Assembly (NCBI GenBank): GCA_016776525.1
Contig: JADHTD010000049.1
Coordinates: 1-12,634 of the forward strand
Origin: Rhodospirillales bacterium
Lineage (GTDB): Bacteria > Pseudomonadota > Alphaproteobacteria > Rhodospirillales > JADHTD01
Direction of reading: 5' to 3'
Length of the DNA: 12,634 nucleotides
Below are positions 1 through 7,904 of this stretch, piece by piece. How positions within the stretch are numbered: position 1 is the stretch's first letter; each line of letters opens with the position of its first letter. Under the pieces are notes generated by a model that worked only from the letters and a program-made list of their open reading frames with translations, did not search any database and was not told the origin of the DNA. The position numbers and the translations under genes are program-made.

Positions 1-587
1 GTATTGGCCAGCGGATTTTCCTGGGCATCGAGGGTGCCGTTGACGACGCCGTCGATGGCTTCCGTCAGGTCCAGCCGCCGGGCCTCGGCGCCGAGTAAAT
101 TAAAGGTGCGGGCCTGGACGTCGCTGGGCAGCACCCGGAGGCTCATATCCTTCATGTCGGCCGGCGTGTGGATCGGCCGCAGTTTGTTGGAGACATGGCG
201 GAAGCCGTTCTCGAAATAACCGAAAATCTTGTAATTGATGCGGTCTTCGATCTTCTGTGTCAGGTAAAGGCCTAAGCTGCCGTCAATGGCGGCACGCGCC
301 TTCTCGTTGCTTTCCATGAGGAACGGCAGGTCGACAAAACCCAGTTCCGGCACCCGGTCGGTGAGGTAACTGCTGGACTGATAGCCGAGCGTTAGGATGC
401 CGTGCTCGACCATATCGAGGATTTTCTCGCCCCGATAGCCGAGGTCCATGATATTCCAGACGTAATCGATTTTGACGGCATCGCCGAACTGGGCTTCCAG
501 GCGGTCACCGATGCGTTTCAGGGACAAACTGAACGAGGTGGTCGGCGGGCCGTACCCGCCCATACGAATCTGAATGGGGGCGCTCAA
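1..587 (-). CDS. TRAP transporter substrate-binding protein, DctP-like (5' part; 3' end outside window)
   Basis: About 195 codons are present and the gene runs off the left edge. The translation reads as a DctP-family solute receptor: an opening beta-strand IQIRMGGYGPP, a region LGYQSSSYLTDRVPELGF with FVDLPFL, a core stretch FGYFENGFRHVSN, then LRVLPSDVQARTF and finally DAQENPLAN. The LRV arginine is, in this family, the usual ligand-carboxylate anchor. Such proteins normally sit in the periplasm and deliver organic acids to DctQM permeases, which are not in this window. I chose TTG at 587-585 because AGGAAAGG lies about 7 nt upstream; GTG at 608 and ATG at 563 are alternatives. None of the three gives a signal peptide, and an in-frame stop at 653-651 rules out a longer leader. 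It lies 88 nt downstream of ppk2 on the same strand, so read-through from ppk2 is possible. The ligand cannot be predicted. Confidence 0.85.
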   Translation of the reverse strand, partial: MSAPIQIRMGGYGPPTTSFSLSLKRIGDRLEAQFGDAVKIDYVWNIMDLGYRGEKILDMVEHGILTLGYQSSSYLTDRVPELGFVDLPFLMESNEKARAAIDGSLGLYLTQKIEDRINYKIFGYFENGFRHVSNKLRPIHTPADMKDMSLRVLPSDVQARTFNLLGAEARRLDLTEAIDGVVNGTLDAQENPLAN

Positions 588-643
588 GAGACTTTCCTTT
601 CCTTGCACTGAAAGTCGGCAGGCAAGAAATAATGGACGATTAA

Positions 644-671
644 GGGGCTGTCACGGTGTTTCCGGCAGCCC
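644..671 (-). terminator. weak stem-loop between ppk2 and the dctP-like gene
   Basis: GGGCTG (645-650) pairs with CAGCCC (666-671), and an inner CGG/CCG pair tightens the stem. On the minus strand it is followed by TTAATCGTCCATTATTT rather than a clean T-run. It could attenuate transcription from ppk2 into the downstream receptor gene, or it may be chance. Confidence 0.3.
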
Positions 672-675
672 GGCC

Positions 676-1626
676 CTAATCTCCGTCACCATCGTCGAAG
701 TGGGGCACAAAAGTCTGATGGTCGATCGGCGGCCGCACGTATCCACGGCCCGATTTCCGAGGCGGCAGGGTGATGTCATCAGGCACCAAGTCCCCATAGG
801 GGATAATGCTCAACAGGTGGCGGATGCAACTGAGCCGGGCTCGTTTTTTTATGTCTGCTTCGACCACGTACCAGGGCGCCTCCCGGGTGTCGGTGTGCGA
901 AAACATATCGTCCTTGGCCTTCGAATATTCGACCCAGCGGTCGCGGGACTCGATGTCCATGGGGCTCAGCTTCCATTTTTTTGTGGGATCCTTGGCGCGG
1001 TCCTGGAAGCGTTTTTCCTGCACTTCGTCGGAGACCGAGAACCAGTACTTGATAAGGATAATGCCGGAACGGATCAGCATGCGTTCGAACTCAGGACAGG
1101 TGCGCAGGAATTCCAGGTATTCCTCCTCCGTGCAGAAGCCCATGACCCGTTCGACGCCGCCCCGGTTGTACCAGCTTCGGTCGAACAGAACCATTTCGCC
1201 GGCGGCCGGCAGGTGCGCCACATAGCGCTGGAAATACCACTGGGTTTTTTCCTTTTCTGTCGGTGTGCCCAGCGCCACCACCCGGGCGACGCGGGGGGTC
1301 AGCCGTTCGGTAATGCGTTTGATGACGCCACCCTTACCGGCGGCATCGCGGCCTTCGAAGATGACGACGATCTTCAGGCCCTTCTCCTTGATCCATTCCT
1401 GCAACTTGACCAGCTCGACCTGCAGCTCATTGAGTTCCTTCATGTAAACTTTATTGGGAACCTTGCCGCGGTCATTCGAGGCGATTTCGACGCCGATGCC
1501 GGTGGCGGCTGCGACGGGTTCATTGGCAGGTTTTATGGCGGCGGCCTTGGCTGGTTTATTGGCGGCAGCCTTGGCGGGTTTCTTGGCGGGGCTCTTCTTG
1601 ACCTTGCTTTTGGATTTCTTAGTCAT
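676..1626 (-). CDS. ppk2: polyphosphate kinase 2 family protein (class I PPK2)
   Basis: This 316-residue protein is a cytosolic PPK2. The family moves phosphate between polyphosphate and nucleoside diphosphates, making or using GTP/ATP. The Walker A loop GRDAAGKGG is at about residues 92-100, and the Walker B/catalytic block FDRSWYNR at about 148-155. The lid segment RFQDRAKDPTKKWKLSP and the C-terminal PWYVVEAD...RLSCIRHLL and PYGDLVP are all typical of the single-domain class I enzymes. The first 40 or so residues are a Lys/Ala/Pro-rich basic tail built partly from an 8-residue repeat, outside the kinase fold. I prefer the ATG at 1626-1624: GGAG lies 6 nt upstream of it but only 3 nt before the adjacent GTG at 1629. 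The stop is TAG. The gene is transcribed divergently from hpt. Family assignment is secure; nucleotide preference is not visible. Confidence 0.95.
   Translation of the reverse strand: MTKKSKSKVKKSPAKKPAKAAANKPAKAAAIKPANEPVAAATGIGVEIASNDRGKVPNKVYMKELNELQVELVKLQEWIKEKGLKIVVIFEGRDAAGKGGVIKRITERLTPRVARVVALGTPTEKEKTQWYFQRYVAHLPAAGEMVLFDRSWYNRGGVERVMGFCTEEEYLEFLRTCPEFERMLIRSGIILIKYWFSVSDEVQEKRFQDRAKDPTKKWKLSPMDIESRDRWVEYSKAKDDMFSHTDTREAPWYVVEADIKKRARLSCIRHLLSIIPYGDLVPDDITLPPRKSGRGYVRPPIDHQTFVPHFDDGDGD
1537..1584 (-). repeat. 24-bp imperfect tandem repeat in the ppk2 N-terminal tail
   Basis: Positions 1537-1560 and 1561-1584 match at 21 of 24 bases. They encode two near-identical octapeptides, KPAKAAAI and KPAKAAAN on the minus strand. 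Flanking partial units extend the pattern. Repeats of this kind can change copy number by slippage and would lengthen or shorten the basic tail without altering the frame. Confidence 0.8.
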
Positions 1627-1686
1627 CACGCTCTCCGGGGCATTTTTCTTATGCAGCTTTATAGGCCCTATATTATGCCGGTAATG

Positions 1687-1698
1687 GGGTAATTACCC
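1687..1698. promoter_or_regulatory. perfect 12-bp palindrome in the ppk2/hpt divergent region
   Basis: GGGTAATTACCC is its own reverse complement. A further GGTAAT half-site in the same orientation begins at 1680. The site lies between the divergent starts of ppk2 (1626) and hpt (1804) and could be an operator for a dimeric regulator acting on either gene. No T-run follows, so a terminator is unlikely. The regulator is unknown. Confidence 0.45.
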
Positions 1699-1720
1699 TA
1701 CATTTTTTATAGACAATTAT

Positions 1721-1760
1721 GGCCTGCCGCAGGAAAAGGGTTATTGCGGCCTGCCGCAGG
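1721..1760. repeat. two direct copies of a 13-bp unit, each containing an 11-bp palindrome
   Basis: GGCCTGCCGCAGG occurs at 1721-1733 and again at 1748-1760, 27 bp apart. Each copy contains CCTGC-C-GCAGG, a 5-bp inverted repeat around one central base. They fall just upstream of the hpt ribosome-binding site. Paired operators or a small transcript-end structure are both possible. Confidence 0.5.
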
Positions 1761-1803
1761 TCCGCTAATGTCGATCAGGGAAACGGTCCAGGGGGAGACA
1801 TCG

Positions 1804-2343
1804 GTGAGCGAAACCGAGATCAAAAAGCAAGTCCGGCCGCTATACGACGAAACGGAAATCGCGTCCCGGGTCGAGGAACTGGCCAAAGAAATCGGCCGCA
1901 CCTTCGAGGGCGATTTCATGATTGTCGGTGTCCTCAAGGGCTGCTTTGTTTTCGTTGCCGACCTGATCCGCCAGTTCAACCGCAACGGCATGCCTCTGGA
2001 AGTGGAATTCATCCGGCTCAGCAGTTACGGGCGGGACAAGGAAAGTTCCGGGGATGTAAAACTGCTCAGCGACCTGCCGGAAGACATCGCCGGAAAGCAG
2101 GTCCTGCTGGTCGACGATATCGTCGATACCGGGCTGTCGCTTGACTATGCCGTCGAGCATATCCTGAAGAAAGGGGCCTCCCAGGTGAAAACCTGCGTGT
2201 TGCTCGATAAACCGAGCCGCCGGGCCAACGACTTCAAGGCTGATTTCATCGGCTTTTCCATCGACGATGTGTTCGTCGTCGGCTACGGCATCGATTACGC
2301 CGGCCAGTACCGCAGCCTGCCCTATATCGGCATCGTCGATTGA
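1804..2343 (+). CDS. hpt: hypoxanthine (purine) phosphoribosyltransferase
   Basis: This 179-residue cytosolic enzyme salvages purine bases: hypoxanthine and/or guanine plus PRPP gives IMP or GMP. The PRPP-binding loop VLLVDDIVDTGLS is at about residues 100-112. The flexible-loop Ser-Tyr pair of type I PRTases is in LSSYGRDKESSGDVK (about 72-86), and the LLDKPSRR base-recognition region and the closing DYAGQYRSLPYIG segment are present. The GTG at 1804 is the best start. GGGGGAG ends 6 nt before it, and the resulting length matches the bacterial family. An in-frame ATG at 1768 would add 12 residues with no good ribosome-binding site. The gene stands alone, divergent from ppk2. Both neighbours act on purine nucleotides, which may explain a shared control region, but that link is inferred. 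Confidence 0.95.
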   Translation: MSETEIKKQVRPLYDETEIASRVEELAKEIGRTFEGDFMIVGVLKGCFVFVADLIRQFNRNGMPLEVEFIRLSSYGRDKESSGDVKLLSDLPEDIAGKQVLLVDDIVDTGLSLDYAVEHILKKGASQVKTCVLLDKPSRRANDFKADFIGFSIDDVFVVGYGIDYAGQYRSLPYIGIVD

Positions 2344-2375
2344 GCCGCCTTCACCATTTGCGAAGATTCTGGACC

Positions 2376-2421
2376 GTTCCCCCGGTTACGGGGTATTTCT
2401 AAAGCGGGACCAACGGGGAAC
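2376..2421 (+). terminator. possible weak terminator or alternative stem-loops after hpt
   Basis: CCCCG (2380-2384) and CGGGG (2389-2393) form a short stem with a GTTA loop, followed by TATTTCT. The left arm overlaps GTTCCCC (2376-2382), which can instead pair with GGGGAAC (2415-2421). The two folds exclude each other. It may be a weak hpt terminator; the T-run is poor. Confidence 0.3.
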
Positions 2422-2439
2422 AGGCCGTCATAGAAGCCG

Positions 2440-2469
2440 TTAACATCACTGTGGTGTCTCTCAAATAAT
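2440..2469 (+). promoter_or_regulatory. candidate sigma-70-type promoter for glcB
   Basis: TTAACA at 2440-2445 (5 of 6 to the consensus -35) is separated by 18 nt from AATAAT at 2464-2469 (5 of 6 to the consensus -10). Transcription would begin about 24 nt before the glcB ATG. This is pattern matching only. Confidence 0.45.
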
Positions 2470-2499
2470 AATCGAGTGATTTCGGGGAGGAATATCATC

Positions 2500-4689
2500 A
2501 TGTCTGACCGGGTTGAAGTGGGCGCGCTCAAGGTAGCCGCCGAACTCCATGATTTTATCAATACCGAGGCCGCCCCCGGCACCGGTATTGAAGCGGCCAC
2601 CTTTTGGGCGGGCCTGGAAAACATCGTCAAGGACTTAGGCCCGAAGAACCGGGCCTTGCTGGAAAAACGCGATAGCCTGCAGGCCCAGATCGACGACTGG
2701 CACCGGTCCCGCAAGGGCCAACCCGATGACCCCGCGGCCTATAAACAGTTCCTCGGCGACATCGGTTATCTGGTGCCGGAAGGCGGCGACCTGACTGTCT
2801 CCACCGCCAACGTCGATCCGGAGATCGCCACCATTGCCGGGCCGCAGCTGGTGGTGCCGGTGATGAACGCCCGCTTTGCGCTGAACGCCGCCAATGCCCG
2901 CTGGGGCAGCCTCTATGATGCGCTTTACGGCACCGATGTTATTGGCGAAGAGGGCGGGTGCGAAAAAGGCAGCGGCTATAACCCGGCCCGGGGCGCCGCC
3001 GTGGTGGCCTGGGCGGCGGATTTTCTCGACCAATCCGCGCCGTTGGCCGGCGGCAGCCATCGGGATGTCGTCGGCTATGCGGTGGCCGATGCTAATGGTG
3101 GAAAATACCTGGCCGTCACCCTGGCCGACGGCAGTGAGACCGGCCTCAAGGATCCTGGCCAGTTTGCCGGCTGGCAGGGGGAGGCCGCCGCGCCGACGGC
3201 AGTCCTGCTCGCCAACAACGGCCTGCATGCGGAAATCCAGATCGACCGGGACAATATGATCGGCAAGGAGCATGCCGCCGGGGTCAAGGACGTGTTGCTG
3301 GAATCAGCCATCACCACCATCCAGGACCTGGAGGATTCCATCGCCGCTGTCGATGCCGAGGATAAGGTGGCCGCCTACCGCAACTGGCTGGGCCTGATGA
3401 AGGGCGACCTCGCCGAGACCTTTGAGAAGGGCGGTAAATCAATGACCCGGCGGCTCAACCCCGACCGCACCTATCAGGCCGCGGGCGGCGGTGAGCTGGC
3501 CCTGCCGGGGCGCAGTTTGCTCTTGGTCCGTAACGTCGGCCACCTGATGACCAACGACGCGGTGCTGGACGGGGACGGGTCCGAGGTGCCGGAAGGCATT
3601 CTCGATGCCCTGGTCACCGGTTTGATTGCCATCCATGACCTCAAGGGCCAGGGCGAATTCCGTAACAGCCGCGCCGGGTCGATGTATATCGTCAAACCGA
3701 AGATGCACGGTCCGGAGGAAGCGGCCTTTACCAATGACTTGTTCGGCCGGGTGGAAGACGCCCTCGGCATGGCGCGGAATACCTTGAAAGTCGGCATCAT
3801 GGACGAGGAACGGCGCACCACCGTCAACCTCAAGGAATGCATCCGCGCCGTCAGCGAACGGGTGGTCTTCATCAATACCGGCTTCCTGGATCGCACGGGT
3901 GATGAAATCCACACCAGCATGGAAATCGGCCCGATGGCGCGCAAGGCGGCCATCAAGGGCATGGCCTGGATCAACGCCTACGAGGACTGGAACGTCGATA
4001 TCGGCCTGGAAAGTGGCCTGCGCGGCCGAGCGCAGATCGGCAAGGGCATGTGGGCCATGCCCGATGAAATGAAACAGATGTTCGAGAGCAAGCAGGCCCA
4101 CCCGGAGGCCGGGGCCAATTGCGCCTGGGTGCCGTCGCCGACGGCTGCTACCCTGCATGTGGTCCACTATCACCGGGTCAACGTGGCCGCCGTGCAGGAC
4201 AAGCTCGCCGGGCGCGGACGGGCCAGTTTGGATGACATCCTGACCATTCCGGTGCTCGGCGGTACCAATCTGTCGCCGGAAGAGGTGCGCCAAGAACTGG
4301 ACAACAACGCCCAGGGTATCCTGGGATACGTTGTGCGCTGGATCGACCAGGGGGTCGGCTGTTCAAAGGTGCCCGACATCAATGATGTCGGGCTCATGGA
4401 AGACCGGGCGACGCTGCGCATCTCCAGTCAGCACATCGCCAACTGGCTGCATCATGGCATCTGTACCGAGGAGCAGGTGACGGAAACGATGCAGCGCATG
4501 GCCGCCGTCGTCGATCAGCAGAACGCCGGTGATCCCAACTACCGCAACATGGCCGGAAACTTCGAGGACAGCATCGCCTATCAGGCGGCCTGCGACCTGG
4601 TCTTCAAGGGACGCCAGCAGCCCAGCGGTTATACGGAGCCGATCCTGCACGCCCGGCGACGGGAAGCGAAGGCTAAATACGGAAGCTGA
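2500..4689 (+). CDS. glcB: malate synthase G
   Basis: This 729-residue cytosolic enzyme condenses glyoxylate with acetyl-CoA to give malate. Its length is close to the roughly 723 residues of E. coli GlcB, much longer than malate synthase A. Recognisable blocks are LLVRNVGHLMT, whose Arg344 is the counterpart of the catalytic arginine, GKGMWAMPDEM, ANCAWVPSPTAATLHVVHYH, and CSKVPDIN...LMEDRATLRIS. In the last, Asp635 occupies the catalytic-base position and Cys621 lies 14 residues before it, as in the E. coli enzyme. The ATG at 2500 is preferred because GGGGAGG ends 9 nt upstream; an in-frame ATG at 2476 lies too close to the candidate promoter. No glycolate oxidase genes are nearby. The formaldehyde dehydrogenase gene starts 37 nt after the stop, so the two are probably one transcript. 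Confidence 0.97.
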   Translation: MSDRVEVGALKVAAELHDFINTEAAPGTGIEAATFWAGLENIVKDLGPKNRALLEKRDSLQAQIDDWHRSRKGQPDDPAAYKQFLGDIGYLVPEGGDLTVSTANVDPEIATIAGPQLVVPVMNARFALNAANARWGSLYDALYGTDVIGEEGGCEKGSGYNPARGAAVVAWAADFLDQSAPLAGGSHRDVVGYAVADANGGKYLAVTLADGSETGLKDPGQFAGWQGEAAAPTAVLLANNGLHAEIQIDRDNMIGKEHAAGVKDVLLESAITTIQDLEDSIAAVDAEDKVAAYRNWLGLMKGDLAETFEKGGKSMTRRLNPDRTYQAAGGGELALPGRSLLLVRNVGHLMTNDAVLDGDGSEVPEGILDALVTGLIAIHDLKGQGEFRNSRAGSMYIVKPKMHGPEEAAFTNDLFGRVEDALGMARNTLKVGIMDEERRTTVNLKECIRAVSERVVFINTGFLDRTGDEIHTSMEIGPMARKAAIKGMAWINAYEDWNVDIGLESGLRGRAQIGKGMWAMPDEMKQMFESKQAHPEAGANCAWVPSPTAATLHVVHYHRVNVAAVQDKLAGRGRASLDDILTIPVLGGTNLSPEEVRQELDNNAQGILGYVVRWIDQGVGCSKVPDINDVGLMEDRATLRISSQHIANWLHHGICTEEQVTETMQRMAAVVDQQNAGDPNYRNMAGNFEDSIAYQAACDLVFKGRQQPSGYTEPILHARRREAKAKYGS

Positions 4690-4726
4690 CTTAAGACATT
4701 ACCCAATAGAGAATGGAGAAACATCC

Positions 4727-5833
<1,107 letters not shown>

Positions 5834-5879
5834 TGTGACGCAAATTCGTCGTCACAGACCGTTGGTCTGCTCGGGATTT
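5834..5879 (+). terminator. hairpins just after the formaldehyde dehydrogenase stop
   Basis: TGTGACG (5834-5840) pairs with CGTCACA (5850-5856). Immediately after, CAGACC (5855-5860) pairs with GGTCTG (5864-5869) around a 3-nt GTT loop, followed by CTCGGGATTTATTTTAT. The second stem is the better terminator candidate, although its T-rich stretch starts about 8 nt late. The two stems overlap by two bases and could compete. Confidence 0.4.
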
Positions 5880-5905
5880 ATTTTATAACGCAAATGCGTC
5901 GTCGC
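5838..5905. repeat. 18-bp direct repeat, 50 bp apart
   Basis: The 18 bases at 5838-5855 recur at 5888-5905 with two mismatches; the shared core is ACGCAAAT-CGTCGTC. A second direct repeat, GCTCGGGATTT, occurs at 5869-5879 and 5980-5990. The intergenic region therefore looks duplicated or built from an interspersed repeat family. Confidence 0.55.
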
Positions 5906-5967
5906 GGACGGAGCGGAGCGACTAGCGACCAAGTGGGAGCGCAGCCTGTCCGGCGCTTGAGGACCAT

Positions 5968-5991
5968 CAAATCCCGCCCGCTCGGGATTTG
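5968..5991. terminator. strong stem-loop between convergent genes
   Basis: CAAATCCCG (5968-5976) and CGGGATTTG (5983-5991) form a perfect 9-bp stem with a 6-nt loop, ending 2 nt from the eamA-like stop codon. CTTTAG follows on the plus strand; there is no T-run on the minus strand. It may act as a two-way transcription barrier or protect 3' ends. Confidence 0.45.
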
Positions 5992-5993
5992 CT

Positions 5994-6905
5994 TTAGCCC
6001 GTCACCCTCGGCGGTCGGACATGGGCCAGGATCACCGCCAGCACCACCAGGATAAAGCCGCCCAGCACGTGCAGGGTGATCGGTTCGGACAGCAAGACGG
6101 CGCCCAGCAGGATGGCGGTCAGCGGATTGAGGCCGACGGTAATGGTCGCCTGGGTCGGTGTGATCAGTTGCAGGGCGCGGCTCCAGGTGAACATCATCAG
6201 GGCGGCCCCCGGCACGCCCAGCATGAAGACCACGAACCAACCCATGGCGTCGAAATCTAGGCTGCCGGACAAGGGGGCCTCGTAGACAAGGGCTAGCCCG
6301 AACAGCACCGTAATGCCGATAAACATGGTGTACAGCAGGACCGGCATGTTGCCGTAGGTCTGCAGGGATTTGCGGGCGAAGACGTTGAAACTGGCCGCGC
6401 CCATGGTTCCGGCCAACATGTAGAGGTCGCCCCGGAAGGCATTTGGCGCAATGTCTTCGATGCGCTCGCTCAGCGCCAGGGTCGTGCCGGCGATGGCAAC
6501 GACAACGGCGATCATCTTCATGCCCGATAGCCGTTCAATGCCGAAGATGGCCCCTAAGACCATGGAAATAAGCGGTAATGTGGTGAAGACCAGGGCGCCG
6601 CGGGCCGCCGTGGTGTCTTCCAGGGCCCGGGCCATAAAATAGGGGAAGCTGGCAAACATGACGATACCGATAACCGCCAGAATAATCATGTCGCGTCCCG
6701 GCATTTTCGGAAACTGCCGTTTCTGGACCAGGTAGAAAATGCCCAACAGGACCACCGCGCCCAGGCCGTAGCGGATGAAAGCCAGCGACAGCGGCCCGGT
6801 ATCATGGATGATCAGCCGGGTCAGGGCCACCGTCATACCGCCCAGCGACGTCGACAGGCAGGCGAAGAAGATGCCTTTTATGGTTTGCGGGCTGGTGTCG
6901 GGCAC
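5994..6905 (-). CDS. EamA/DMT-superfamily transporter
   Basis: This 303-residue inner-membrane protein has ten hydrophobic segments in two EamA halves, roughly residues 10-140 and 150-290. Typical features are the first helix followed by PLSLAFIRYGLGAVVLL, the Pro-containing FTTLPLISMVLGAIFG in the first half, and VGLNPLTAILLGAVLLSE near the end of the second. The family exports amino acids, nucleotides or other metabolites; the substrate cannot be read from sequence. The start is GTG at 6905-6903 with no clear Shine-Dalgarno. It lies 19 nt after the SDR stop, so expression probably depends on the upstream gene through translational coupling. The next in-frame ATG would remove much of helix 1. 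A strong stem-loop follows the stop. The pairing with an oxidoreductase may mean a product is exported, but this is a guess. Confidence 0.9.
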   Translation of the reverse strand: MPDTSPQTIKGIFFACLSTSLGGMTVALTRLIIHDTGPLSLAFIRYGLGAVVLLGIFYLVQKRQFPKMPGRDMIILAVIGIVMFASFPYFMARALEDTTAARGALVFTTLPLISMVLGAIFGIERLSGMKMIAVVVAIAGTTLALSERIEDIAPNAFRGDLYMLAGTMGAASFNVFARKSLQTYGNMPVLLYTMFIGITVLFGLALVYEAPLSGSLDFDAMGWFVVFMLGVPGAALMMFTWSRALQLITPTQATITVGLNPLTAILLGAVLLSEPITLHVLGGFILVVLAVILAHVRPPRVTG

Positions 6906-6924
6906 GGGTGGTTGGCTGTCCGGC

Positions 6925-7677
6925 CTAAACAGCCGTAAAGCCGCCGTCGATCAGCAGGTCGGCGCCGGTCATAAACGACGACTCGTCGCTGGCCAGAAAA
7001 ACGGCGCCGGTGGCGATCTCGTCGGGGTGGCCCAGGCGGTTGAACAGGGTGAAGTTATTGCGCCGCGCCTCTTCCGCATCCTTGAAGTTCTTGACGTAAC
7101 GGCCGGTTTCCACCGGTCCCGGCGACAGGCTGTTGACGCGGATGTTTTGGTCGGCGAAATCCAGCGCCATGGCCTTGGCCATGTTGATCAGCGCCCCCTT
7201 GGCGGCGCAGTACCAGACCCGGCCGGGGCGGGCGACACCGCCCAGCTGCGACGCCACATGAATGATGGAACCACCGCCGCCCGCCGCCATCACCGGGATG
7301 GCGTGCTTGGACAGCAGGAAGGCGCTGTGCAGGTTGACGTCGAAGGTGCGCTTCCAATCTTCCAAAGTGACCTCGGTCATTGGTCCGAAAGTCAGGTCAT
7401 GCACCGCATTGTTGACGATGCAGGTCAGGCCGCCGAAGTTTTCCTGGGCCAGTTCAACCATCTTGATGGCCGAGGATTCCGGCGCCACATCGGCGGCAAA
7501 GGCAACGGCCCGTCCGCCGGCGGCTTCAATCTCGGTGACGGTGGCGTTGACCGCCTCTTCATTGATGTCGTTGCAGACCACGGCTGCGCCTTCGCGGGCG
7601 AAATGCTTGCTGATCGATTCCCCGATACCGGCACCGGCTCCTGTGACGATGGCGATTTTTCCTTCCATGCGGCCCAT
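6925..7677 (-). CDS. SDR-family NAD-dependent oxidoreductase
   Basis: This 250-residue classical short-chain dehydrogenase has the nucleotide-binding TGAGAGIG at residues 12-19. Asp37 sits at the end of the second strand, which favours NAD(H) over NADP(H), and NNA is at 89-91. The catalytic set is complete: Asn115, Ser143, Tyr156 and Lys160 (YCAAK). The RVNSLSPGPVET substrate-loop motif and the GADLLIDGGF C-terminus are typical. The family oxidises or reduces hydroxyl/keto groups on many substrates, so the exact reaction is unknown. 3-oxoacyl-CoA/ACP or secondary-alcohol chemistry is possible next to acyl-CoA genes. The ATG at 7677 is chosen because GGAGG lies 6 nt upstream; a second ATG at 7668 has worse spacing. 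It is first in a two-gene unit with the EamA-like transporter and divergent from the acyl-CoA synthetase. Confidence 0.94.
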   Translation of the reverse strand: MGRMEGKIAIVTGAGAGIGESISKHFAREGAAVVCNDINEEAVNATVTEIEAAGGRAVAFAADVAPESSAIKMVELAQENFGGLTCIVNNAVHDLTFGPMTEVTLEDWKRTFDVNLHSAFLLSKHAIPVMAAGGGGSIIHVASQLGGVARPGRVWYCAAKGALINMAKAMALDFADQNIRVNSLSPGPVETGRYVKNFKDAEEARRNNFTLFNRLGHPDEIATGAVFLASDESSFMTGADLLIDGGFTAV

Positions 7678-7786
7678 GAATATCCTCCAAAATGACTGAA
7701 AAGCGTGCCGACCATAACCGCCTAGCGGGGGGAGGACAACCACACAAATAGCAGAAATGAAGCTAGCAAAAAGCGAAGTTGGCCAT

Positions 7787-7804
7787 GCCGATGGAGCCAT
7801 CGGC
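7787..7804. promoter_or_regulatory. 8+8 dyad, candidate operator in the SDR/acyl-CoA synthetase divergent region
   Basis: GCCGATGG (7787-7794) and CCATCGGC (7797-7804) are perfect inverted repeats separated by AG. A 2-nt loop is too tight for a good RNA hairpin, so a DNA site for a dimeric regulator is the better reading. It lies about 110 bp upstream of the SDR start and 38 bp before the candidate -35 for the synthetase. Apart from this site and the candidate promoter, I see nothing else in 7678-7904. Confidence 0.45.
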
Positions 7805-7841
7805 GAAACTCTGGTGAATGTGCCCAAAGCTGCCTGGCCCG

Positions 7842-7870
7842 TTGTCTCATGCGCGTCCCTTTGACATGAT
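7842..7870 (+). promoter_or_regulatory. candidate sigma-70-type promoter for the acyl-CoA synthetase
   Basis: TTGTCT (7842-7847) is separated by exactly 17 nt from CATGAT (7865-7870). Each hexamer matches the consensus at 4 of 6 positions. Initiation near 7877 would exclude the ATGs at 7866 and 7869 as translation starts and supports 7905. Confidence 0.4.
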
Positions 7871-7904
7871 GGCAAGCAATAAACCGTTGCACCCAGGGGG
7901 GCGC

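Noticed and set aside
574..1692. Long plus-strand open frame opposite ppk2
   Set aside because: It is the antisense shadow of the clearly conserved PPK2 gene and its translation has no recognisable domain.
1744..1803. Upstream in-frame extension of hpt
   Set aside because: The extension overlaps the palindromic repeats and has no ribosome-binding site, whereas GTG 1804 has an excellent one.
3439..4293. Long minus-strand open frame inside glcB
   Set aside because: The plus strand encodes a full-length malate synthase G; the antisense frame is a high-GC by-product rich in His/Gly/Arg.
6775..7695. 306-codon plus-strand open frame over the SDR and eamA genes
   Set aside because: Antisense to two recognised genes; no family resemblance.
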